DNA from: Pythium myriotylum
Taxonomy: Eukaryota > Oomycota > Peronosporomycetes > Pythiales > Pythiaceae
Length of the DNA stretch: 64,000 nt
Assembly: GCA_023091665.1 (NCBI GenBank)
Contig: JALJCQ010000012.1
Coordinates: 3,038,001 to 3,102,000, forward strand
Reading direction: 5' to 3'
The position numbers were made by a program, and so were the translations under genes. Below the pieces are notes generated by a model that ran no database searches, was not told the DNA's origin, and saw only the letters and a program-made list of their open reading frames with translations. Positions 55,329 through 64,000 of the stretch are shown here, piece after piece; position 1 is the stretch's first letter; every line of letters starts with the position of its first letter.

Positions 55329-56586
55329 TTACAAGCGGCCGCCCGAGCCGGCGAGCGTCTCGACGAGCTGGTCCTCGGCACGCGCCACCTTGGCGCCCTT
55401 CTCCTCGGCACCACCCTCGTGGAGCTCCATGAGGCGCACGAGGTCGAACTTCGGCTTCTTGAGGACCTTGCACTTGCGGATGAACACGTTCTGGAGCGGG
55501 TAGATGCCCTGGGTGGCCTTCTCGATCTCCTTGCCGATGATCTCCGGCACGAACTTGAGGAACAGGTCCTTGATGTCGCACTTGGAGGCCTCGTCCGTGA
55601 TGATCTGGGTCATCTTCTTGCGGATGGCGCGGACCTGGGCGCTCTGGGCGTACGTGGTCTTGCGGATCTGGTTCGGGCGGCGCTTGGTGAACGCAATGCA
55701 GAAGAGGCGCACCGTGTAGCCATCCGTGGTCTTGACATCCACAAAGGCCTCAATGAGCGTCTGCCACTTGCGGATGAGCGAGCAGAGCTTGTCACGGGTG
55801 AAGTCCATGCCGTGGAAGCCAGTCACGATCTGCGTGCCCTGGACCTCCTCGGCGCAGAGGCGGATCTTACGGAACGACTGCTCCTCGTCCTTGTTGAGGT
55901 CGCCGAGCGACACCTCGAAGACACGGCCCTTGAGGCCCTCCGAGGCGATCTTGGTACCGGACGTGCGGTTCACCAGGGTCTTGCCGAAGTTGCGCTCCGA
56001 GAAGATGGCCGGCGCCTTAAGGTCGTACCAGTCCTTGCGGGTGAAGGGGTCGACGCTGTTTGTGTGCACGACATTGCCATCATCAGCACCGGCCTTCGCC
56101 CCAGAGCTCCCAGCCAAGACTCAGTACGTACACCTTCTTCTTGCCGCCCTTCTTGCCCTTGGTCAAACGCTTGTTCTTGCCTGTGGGTCACGCAACAGCC
56201 ACGCGCAATCAATACCTCGCTCGTTTGCGTTTCTATTTTTCCAGCGGCGCGCAGTTGGAAGGGGGAAGCAACTCGGACGCGACAGCCGGCCTTCGAACGC
56301 CTCTCTCGAGCTCCGATGTCGAATCTCTCTCTCTCTCTTTCTCTCGCTCGTTTTCCACGGCAACTCGTCTCCCTCGTCCAGTGATCTCGATCTGTTCGGC
56401 GGATCCCAAGTCGCCACTTTGCGCGCGTCGTTCTCGATGAGTTCTCGTGCTCCGACGGCGATTCGACCACGCGCGTGACCGCCGCGATCTCGCGCGTGCG
56501 ATGCGCGTGCGCTCTTCTCGCTGCCGCCGCCGTGTCGCGCCCCCCGACGCCCCGCGCGCGCGCGCTCGCCACTCACCGACAGCCAT
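55329..56586 (-). CDS. RPS3A: 40S ribosomal protein eS1 (S3a)
   Basis: There are three exons: 56577-56586 (only 10 nt, ATGGCTGTCG), 56132-56180 and 55329-56055, together 261 residues, the usual length for eS1. The joins restore the family N-terminus, [20 protein letters not shown], followed by [14 protein letters not shown]. Later blocks are [57 protein letters not shown] and [20 protein letters not shown]. eS1 sits at the mRNA exit of the small subunit. Intron 1 (56181-56576, 396 nt) is much longer than others here and holds a CT tract. Intron 2 is 56056-56131. Reading upstream of exon 3 without splicing gives a false start at 56117. Confidence 0.95.
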
Positions 56587-56608
56587 GGTTTTGCTTTCGT
56601 TTTACTTC

Positions 56609-56624
56609 AAAGGCGAAATGACTC
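56609..56624 (-). promoter_or_regulatory. INR/FPR-like core promoter of eS1
   Basis: The minus strand reads GAGTCATTTCGCCTTTG, about 25-38 nt before the 10-nt first exon. It supports this start and therefore the tiny exon. Confidence 0.55.
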
Positions 56625-56837
56625 GCTCGGGCTCGGGGCTCAGGAGCCTACAGCGAATGGCTGGAGGGCGGACACCCCGACTGGCCGGCGGTTCACGGTC
56701 CCTGGTTCCGGACCGGCAGGTGAACCGCGGTTCAAGGGTAGGGGACATATCGCTGGCAAAAAAAAAACCACATATGGGTGATTGAATTAAGAGATCGGCA
56801 TGTGCACACGTCGCAGATTCCATCATCATTCATGTTA

Positions 56838-58070
56838 TCAGGGACGCCGCGCGAGCTCCGGAGGAATGAGCGAAGGTTTTGCATCTCGCGGCCAGAACTC
56901 GGGGCGGACCCAGTCCTGGGCCAGTGGACGCAGCCAGCCGAGACGGTCGAGGTGCTGTGCGTTGCGCAGAACCTGCGAGCGGAACGTGGCCAGCGTGCGG
57001 ATGTTGTAGACGCAGTGGCCGAGACGGAAGCCCCAGGTCTCTTTGGGCCACGGATCCTCGGCCGGCACGACGAACGACTGGCTGATGCGACGGAATCGAC
57101 CGTTCAGCTTGGCGTAGGTTTCGAGCGCCGGAAGCACCACGCTGGACCATCGATCGTGCCGTACATCCCACACGAAACCGAGCTCTTCCAAGTGATCGCG
57201 ATCGCGCTTGACTTGAAGCTCATACCTCGGGTTCGGAGAGCGCAACGCGCTCACAGCGTTCCCGAGCGCCAGATTCCACGTCTCTCGAGGCCACGGCTCC
57301 TCGCTGGGCACCACAAAGTTGCGCTCGACCAGGCAATGGCCGTACACCTTCTTGTGCGCTTCCAAGGCCGGAAGCAAACGGTTCGTCCAGACATAGTCAT
57401 GAACGTCCCACACGAAACCGATCCGTTCGAGGTCTTCAACTTCACTCGGAAGAATATCGTAGCGTTGCTGGCGAAAGTTCATCACTTTGAGCCCAAGACA
57501 GAGTCCTCTCGTCTCGATGGGCCATGCCGGGTCATCGCTCGGCACGATGAAATTGCGTGGAACAATCAGATCCCCGTGGATTTCCTTGTACGCTTCCAAT
57601 GCGCGGAGCGTCGAGTGTTTCCAAAGATACGCTCTCCAGTTGACATCCACGGGAAACTTGATGGTGCGCAACTCGTCGATCACTTCCAGGTTGGCCTCGC
57701 GGTGCTTCGGGTTCGACAGCAGAGCTTTGAGTTTGAATCCAAGCGGGAAACCCTCGAACTCCTTTGGCCACGACAGATTAGATAGACTGCTTCGTCTAGC
57801 ACTCGACGCTGACGAGCGATTCACGGGCACGCGGAACCCTGCAGGCACAGCGAAATGATTGTAGATCTTGTAGAACTGGAGCACGCCGGGGACAATGCGA
57901 TCGAAACCGACTGGTTTCGCCGGCTCGTCAGGCTGCTGAGCGCTCGTCCGATCCTTCGCAGCCGCCTCTACGCTGCTGGAGGCGGCATACCCGCGCGCGA
58001 GCCGCGTCGGAGTCGCGCAGACCCGCGCGAGGTCCCCGTGACGAGCTGACCGCCTCAGTCGCCCGAGCAT
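56838..58070 (-). CDS. Mitochondrial helicase-associated-repeat protein
   Basis: This 410-residue protein begins with an Arg/Ala-rich, acid-poor leader (MLGRLRRSARHGDLARVCAT, then TRLARGYAAS) typical of mitochondrial import. Residues about 55-385 hold four to five helicase-associated (HA) repeats of about 75 residues. Each has ALEAYKEIHGDLIVP-like, FxVPxxxPWPxETxxxxLG and LExLGFVWDV elements, as in LERIGFVWDVHDYVW and LEELGFVWDVRHDRW. HA repeats usually flank bacterial or plastid helicases and are thought to contact nucleic acid. Here there is no helicase domain. A role in organelle nucleic-acid metabolism is inference. Confidence 0.8.
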   Translation of the reverse strand: MLGRLRRSARHGDLARVCATPTRLARGYAASSSVEAAAKDRTSAQQPDEPAKPVGFDRIVPGVLQFYKIYNHFAVPAGFRVPVNRSSASSARRSSLSNLSWPKEFEGFPLGFKLKALLSNPKHREANLEVIDELRTIKFPVDVNWRAYLWKHSTLRALEAYKEIHGDLIVPRNFIVPSDDPAWPIETRGLCLGLKVMNFRQQRYDILPSEVEDLERIGFVWDVHDYVWTNRLLPALEAHKKVYGHCLVERNFVVPSEEPWPRETWNLALGNAVSALRSPNPRYELQVKRDRDHLEELGFVWDVRHDRWSSVVLPALETYAKLNGRFRRISQSFVVPAEDPWPKETWGFRLGHCVYNIRTLATFRSQVLRNAQHLDRLGWLRPLAQDWVRPEFWPRDAKPSLIPPELARRP

Positions 58071-58311
58071 TATCGTGCGCGAGTGGCCTCGCCCTGGAAC
58101 TGTTCAGCGCGTGTCAATATCACCTTCTTTTGATAATTCGAGAATTCTCACTGTAAAATTCACCATTCCACATGGTCGGTAAAATACCGTCCACAGGTTA
58201 GAAACCGAAAGTGTGGTTCGTAACTGTTCCCTGGTGCATGTCCTTTTGAGGGCAACGCAATTCCCTTGAACATGGCGTGGTGAGCGGGCACGTCCTCAGG
58301 CGCTTTCTCCG

Positions 58312-58328
58312 GCTCATTCCGCGGCTTC
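58312..58328 (+). promoter_or_regulatory. INR-like core promoter
   Basis: GCTCATTCCGCGGCTT lies about 50-65 nt before the ATG at 58377. The INR half is perfect and the FPR half weak. It argues against the upstream in-frame ATG at 58277. Confidence 0.55.
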
Positions 58329-58376
58329 CAGGAGGTTCCAGGCGACGCGCGCGCGCGCTTTCGATAGAAAAGACTC

Positions 58377-61300
58377 ATGGGGAGGCGTCGGCGCGTCGAG
58401 CTCTCCGCGATCGCGTCTCTGGACGAAGATATCGCGCGCGCAAGAGAGCGGTGCGAGCGCCACATCGAGCGAGCGTGTACGTGGGACTTTGGGCCGGGAA
58501 AGGGCCCGCGGGGGAGACCCGAGCAGCGCTCATGGTCGGCTATTTGGATGCAGATGATAGACTGAAACGGTTCCGCGACGCCGCCGGCAGCGTCCACGAC
58601 CGGTATCTCGAGTGCTTGCGGGAGTTCTTCGACGCGGCGGCTGACGAGCTCCACATTCAGGCCTACAAATGGCCCGAGACGACTCTGCAGGTATTTCTAG
58701 GGCGGTTCTTCGTCGCGTATCGGGAGTTGGAAGCATGCTCGAGTCTGTGGACGGCGCTAGAGGGCGAGGGCGCGCTGTGGACCGAGTGCGAAGGAGCCCG
58801 AGCGGTTCGAATTGACTCGTTTGACGTGCTGAAGAACGCTCTGAAGCGAGATACGGCAACGCGACTCGCAGAACACGGCTTCCTTGCCCATGACCAATCG
58901 ATGGCGAGCCGGAGATCGTTGCAGAAGCAGGCTCATGGCGCTGATGATGAGCTGAGTCTACCTCGTCTCATGATTCCTGGCAAGCGGCCACGGCCAGGGC
59001 CGACTGCATCGCCTCCACGCCCGCCAGCTGCGTCGCATTCTCTGCGCTCGAGTATTAGTGCGGTCAACGTGAGCGAGAGTGAATCGACGAGTTGGCTGGA
59101 TGATGATGACCAAGACAATGACTACGCCGTGCCGACAAACAGCTTCGTTGTGCCAACTGAGTTCTCCATAGAAGTCGCCAAGAAATCCCAAAACTGGTTC
59201 GGTCGCTGGCTCACAAGACACTTGACGCTACGCTGGAACGAACTCGAGATGTGCAAGAAATCAGCTGCTGCCTCGCATCGCCATGGCGTCGCGCGTTCGT
59301 TCCCGTCGCAACCTGCCATGGCCTTGTCAATGGCGGGAACGACTCCACCGATGATCGCAGCTACAGGTTCTGCACAGGGCCCATCTGCATCAGCGAAGAT
59401 TAAGCGGTATGCCCTTCAGAACCTTCTTAGCATCAAGCTCATTCAGCTAAACGAGAGCGAGCCAGGAAGAAAGCATGCAATTGATCTCCATTTCAAACAA
59501 CCAGCAGCCAATGGCCAGGGACACACAACCAAATCGCTGATTTTGGGATCAGACAAAGGAATTGAGACGCTCAAGATGATCATGACGTTGATTGCAACTA
59601 TGGCGTTGTTTCGAGGAATTGTGGCAGGAGAGAAGGCGCAGCAATTACAACGATTTGTGCAAGCAGGCGCAAACACAAACGCACTCTACTCAATGCCGTC
59701 ACATCGATTCTCAGCTCCAATGACGCCTCTGCAGCTTGCTCTAGTCCAAGCTGGATCAAAGGTTGACAAGCAAAACGAAATCGCAACCATGGCTATGCTG
59801 CTCGAGGCAAAAGCAGATCCGCGATGCTTCTTGCACTGGTATTTTGTGCGAAGAGTCTTGCTCTCTGGAAGCGACAAGGTTGATCCTTCGGCAATGGATT
59901 TGTTATTTCCACCGTTGGAGTCCCAACCGCCTGCAACCCTGTTGCCGCTGACGGCGTTTGGTTCCGACGAGTTTGGATGGACACTTCTCATGTACTTGTG
60001 CATGGTTGGAGATGTTCAGCGCGTCCAGGCGCTCCTTGACCGTGTTGAACAAGGTAACGACCGTGATACCGTGTTGCGCTATTTGGAGCATATCAATGGG
60101 GATGGAGATACTGCTTTGCATGTTGCGATCAAAGCTACGAGCCACCGAAACGACAAAAAAGAGCTTGGTGAAAATGTGGCCCTCGCGATAGTGAAATTGT
60201 GCATCGCCCAGTTTGCAGCTTCGACGCTTCTCTTTACTAGTGACGCAACCAGCGAAACTGTGGTGCATCTTGCAGTCAAAGCTCACATGTGGAAACTCAC
60301 GGAACTCTTGCTCGAGCACAAGCTGGTAGAACCGTGCGCTCGGGACAAGAATGGAAACAATGCGCTTCATTTGGCCATTAAGGCCAATGCCCCACTGTCG
60401 ATAATCGGTGGGATGGTCAGGTTATTCAAACACCAGGGAGAGATCGATTCTCCCGACCGCACAACAAATGCCTCTCCTGTTGTGCTTGCAGTACTGCATC
60501 GGCGCGAGGATGTAATGAAAATGCTCATGGATGCTGGTGCGGAAACCGTAAGTCTGGACCTCTCCGATATTCGGGTTGCACATGAACATGGCGAGGACAC
60601 TCGCAAAACCACTTTACTTGCCATTGCGATTCGGATGGGTTTACCCCAGGCCGCGCGTCATATCTGGAGGCAAACCTCTGCATCAAGTTGGAAAAGTTCA
60701 GCCCGCTGGACATCCACCACAGTGTCTGCGATTCGTAACGGAATGTTTAGACTGGCGTTCGAGATTGCCCAAGACCTCGCGTCTCGGCAACAAGACTTGT
60801 CGATAGAAGACGAGGAATCAGGCGATCCGATTGTTATCGTTGCTATCGAAGCGAAACAGTTCGAACTAGCGGCATTGTTCATCGATTTGCGGTATTCCGA
60901 AGCGAACTCTCAAAACATTTACTCCGGAGAAACGCTTCTCCATGCACTTGTGAACTACGCGATCGATGAAGATGATCCCAAACCAGGTCATGAATCTGGT
61001 CGCCGAAAAAGGAGCCGTTTGAAGTCAAAAAGTGATGGAGATTTGCACTCGGTGGCAGTTGGCACAATTGGGCTACAGGTACCCGACACCGTAGACGCAG
61101 CCTTCTCTCAGTTCTACTCTAGAGTGGTTGAAGAGCTGTATTGCTGTGGTTTGATGAGTGAGAGCAGCCTGAAAATTATTTCCGCAATCGTAAGACGATC
61201 GAAGAATCACTATACGCGCCATTCGAACCGGCTACGAAGTGGTTCGGATACAGGATACACGCTGATTCATGCACTTGCTGGTGGATCGAGCGCATTAAGC

Positions 61301-63148
61301 TATCAACTGCTCTCGTTGACGCTGGCCGCAGCCCGGATCAAGTACAAGGATGCTGATCGAATAGCTACTGTTCTAGAAATGCTTTGCGCACGCATAGGGA
61401 ATGATGGTGATGGTCCGATTATGTCAGCGCTATCTCGAGGAGAAACCGACACTGCGTTGCTTCTACTCCACCAAGCATTGCCAATGAACCCGGAAGATTT
61501 TGATCATGCGATTGATCATAATCTCAGTGATGTGTTGGTTACTGGTTCAACAACCGCGCTCCATCTTGCGTGTCGCCATCCAACAGAGGAAGAGGCTCTT
61601 GTCATTGTGGATTTACTGATGCAAGCTGATGTATACGCTGGTTCGTGGGATGCTAAAGGACTCAGCCCACTTCACCTGGGTATTCAACACAAATGTGACG
61701 AACGACTCATCCAGATATTCAGAAAGTATGACCAAGACCTCAACCTTCTGTCAGAACCCCTGAAATCTCTCAATATCTCAGAAGAAGACGTTACTGTGCC
61801 TCTCACACCGCTAATGACGGCAATTGAATTCAACAACGTCGTGGCTTTCCGCGAGCTTGTCCGCTGCGGTGCCGAAGTGCGTATCACTACGCCGAAACTA
61901 CGGCTGGGACTTCTTCAATTTGCTGCTCGCCAAGGTCTGGGAGATCGACAACTTATTCACGAGCTGATTGCGCTGAAGATACTTCTAGGAAGTGCATCCT
62001 CTGATTCTGGTGGTATGACTGCAGCAGAAGCTGCAGAGATCTTACAGTCTCGGCTTCATGGAGACGCTGCGGCAGAGCCAACATCCACAGATGTACCGTC
62101 TGTGGCAGATTCAGCGCTTGAAGAACATAAGAATGACCAGAGCGCAGACACAAAACAAGAAAGAGTGAGTACCAACGGGGTGCTCCGAATCACGCTGCTC
62201 GGTCTTCAAACACCAGATTTGGAACCACTACCTGACGTGAGCATTCCATCGCTACCGCCTTTGTCTCCGAGTCGAGATCCCCTAAGTTCCTTTCAATTGT
62301 CTCCGCCACGCACTCCAGTCCGCCAAGATTCTTCGCGAAGTCGAACATTACTGGCCAGTCCCAGCCCGGAACGTCAATCGCGGGAATCTAGTCGTGAACG
62401 CAGCCAGACTCCGCCGCTGTCACGCCATCCTCACCTGGACGACACTGCACTAACATTTCTGAAAGGAGAGGAGAAGGCGACACTGACACTAATCGCCCAC
62501 GAGGCGCGTGCAGAGGCTCAAGAGTGGCTAAAAAAACGCAGTGGACAGAAGAAACTGTTGTCAGAGGCACGGGCCCAGTTGCAGGCGAGTCAGACGCATC
62601 GACGGACACCCAGTGGCACGATAGTGATTCCAGAATCTGCTCCTCTTGTCACTGATGAACAACTGCTTGAGACGTACAAAGCTCTCGCTGCGAAACAATT
62701 TGTGGACAAACACGTTGCCGATGCTGTCGCGGAGGCCCGCGTGGCGATTGAACACGAAAAGCGACTGATATTCAAGGACACGGGCGTCTTCCCGGGCGAG
62801 ATTCCGTTTTTCGGCAAGACGAAGGATAGCTCGGTGGGTAGCAGCTCGGTGGCATCAGGAAAAGGCGAGCGCAAGGCTCGCCCCGCGAGTGGCTCGATGC
62901 TGATGCTCTCCTCACGGTCGAATGAAGCGTGGGACCCCGGATACGATAGCGATCGAGCAACCCCATGGTGGTCAGAGCGTCATGGGACGAGCTTTGGAGA
63001 CGACGACAACCTCACGCTCGTTGGCAGCGGCACGGACCGAGATCTCGCCAACGCGACGTGGCTCACAACTTCGGACACGGATGTAGTGAACCCACTGGAG
63101 CGCGAGTCGTTCATCCATATTATCGAGAAGCGAAAGTCGCTGACATGA
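58377..63148 (+). CDS. Large ankyrin-repeat protein with PH-like region
   Basis: The two exons are 58377-58476 and 58554-63148, with a 77-nt intron (GTACGT to GCAG), giving 1564 residues. The join makes one continuous helix: DEDIARARERCERHIERA, then YDDRLKRFRDAAGSVHDRYL. Residues about 250-385 have WFGRWLTRHLTLRWNELEM, KRYALQNLLSIKLIQL and GSDKGIETLKMIMTLIATM, an order like a pleckstrin-homology fold. Residues about 395-1330 hold widely spaced ankyrin repeats (DEFGWTLLMYLCMVGDVQRV, NGDGDTALHVAIKA, DKNGNNALHLAIKA, KGLSPLHLGIQHK). A Ser/Pro-rich region and a coiled coil (FLKGEEKATLTLIAHEARAE) end the protein. A membrane-associated scaffold is a reasonable guess. The unspliced frame opening at 58277 replaces exon 1 with an Arg-rich, unlikely N-terminus. 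Confidence 0.83.
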
Positions 63149-63279
63149 GCTTTGCTAGGATGTAATACTCAGTGCAGGTGTCCAATAATTGTCCTCAAAT
63201 TATCCAGGTGGTCGGCTAACATACTCAACTTCTAAATGTTTCTTCTTGCTGCGTCGTTGTTTCGTGTGTCCTCATGCAT

Positions 63280-63976
63280 TCACAGCTCTGAATAGGTGGC
63301 AGGCCGTTGGTAGTAGGCTGAGCCTGGATACCCGTTCGCCGCGCCACGAGGTGGTCCTCGCATACCACCACGACCACTGAACGACATGGTATTCTGCGGC
63401 GCGGTCTGACCGGCGACTTGGACGAGGAACATGTGACCCGATGGACACGCGACGCGCCTATAGTCATCGACATTAGTCTATCGGAATTGTTTGTGAGAGC
63501 CTTGACAGAACTTACATGTTGTACATATGCGGTAGCACACGCATCTGGATTTGGCACTGAGGACACCGCACGAGTGCACCGTGGGAACTTGCTCGGTAGG
63601 ATGTTGGCTGCGATGGTGATGGCGATGGCCCGAGGCCGTTGGCAGCGCCCGGCGGGACGTCTTCGGTTGGGCGCGGTTTGGCATCGCGCTCGGTCACGGC
63701 GCTGCCGCAGTCTCGGCAGAAGCGGTGGCCCAGACGCACACGCGGGTGGTCGCAGACCTTCTTCACCTGCATCTCCTCCATGGTCGCGCGGCAGGATGGA
63801 CATTTGTCTGCGTTCGACGCGTCCGATTTCTGGATATCTTTGAGGCAGCGCCAGTGGAAGCTGTGATGACAGGCGGTCGTGAAAATGGCGTGGCCGACGT
63901 CCATGGCGTCGAGGCAGATCGCGCACTCTTCTTCCTCCGGCACGATCGTGGCCTCGCGCACGACCGTGGCCGTCAT
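63280..63976 (-). CDS. RING-finger protein
   Basis: The exons are 63516-63976 and 63280-63457, with a 58-nt intron (GTAAGT to CTATAG, branch-like ACTAATG), giving 212 residues. The RING finger covers residues about 18-62: ECAICLDAM, TTACHHSFHWRCLKDI, DKCPSCRATM. This is the Cys/His arrangement of E3 ubiquitin ligases. It is followed by HRFCRDCGS and, across the splice, ALVRCPQCQIQMRVL then ACPSGHMFLVQV, which form one or two further zinc-binding pairs. The tail is Gly/Arg/Pro-rich. The ATG at 63976 is 24 bases from the window edge, so an upstream exon cannot be excluded. Confidence 0.8.
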
Positions 63977-64000
63977 CGTTGCAATCTGTGGCGTGCGTGC

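Noticed and set aside
56056..56117. Extra N-terminal residues of eS1 from the unspliced frame
   Set aside because: They derive from intron 2. Splicing restores the family sequence [17 protein letters not shown] and the correct length.
55419..56384. Plus-strand frame opposite eS1
   Set aside because: It is an antisense shadow of a highly conserved ribosomal protein gene.

Overview
The window looks like nuclear DNA of an oomycete (water mould). Short introns of about 65-80 nt with GTAAGT/GTACGT donors and CAG/TAG acceptors can be read in the conserved genes: Coa3-like, ARL2BP-like, FHA, eS1, RING and a large ankyrin gene. Several starts are preceded by a GCTCATTYYNCAWTTT-like INR+FPR core promoter, which is known from oomycetes. 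The gene content also fits: expanded ankyrin-like families, TKL kinases, polytopic LRR proteins and helicase-associated-domain proteins. Species cannot be fixed from the sequence alone.

Layout. 0.4-3.1 kb: two tandem PX-like genes. 4.5-32.9 kb: a gene-family region built from an oomycete ankyrin-like family. Four members are apparently intact (4495, 22621, 25356, 30732) and at least seven are decayed copies or fragments. Inserted among them are a 1332-residue ankyrin/pseudokinase/kinase protein (6837), a polytopic LRR membrane protein (27876), and a 7 kb patch (11.0-18.2 kb). That patch holds three copies of a small Cys- and Glu/Ser-rich protein cassette, duplicated together with promoters and 3' flanks, and a 5'-truncated, frameshifted secreted-protein gene. 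33.3-38.1 kb: two tandem seven-segment membrane proteins and a sphingomyelin-synthase-like enzyme. 38.2-47.1 kb: eight GNAT acetyltransferase genes on both strands, interrupted by a secreted Asn/Val repeat protein.

47.7-64 kb: a compact, largely housekeeping block. It holds a BAT2/PRRC2 N-domain protein, a Coa3-like cytochrome oxidase assembly factor, a small basic protein, an ARL2BP-like (BART) protein, a xylose-isomerase-like TIM barrel, a three-exon FHA protein, ribosomal protein eS1 with a 10-nt first exon, a mitochondrial helicase-associated-repeat protein, a 1564-residue ankyrin protein and a RING protein at the right edge.

The genes do not form one pathway. The left half is accessory and turning over by duplication and decay; the right half is conserved. 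The least ordinary items are the JAK-like pseudokinase-kinase pair, the three-copy cassette that appears to have replaced the 5' end of a neighbouring gene, the GNAT array, the Asn/Val repeat protein, and a paired ACCGGT site upstream of three ankyrin-like family members.
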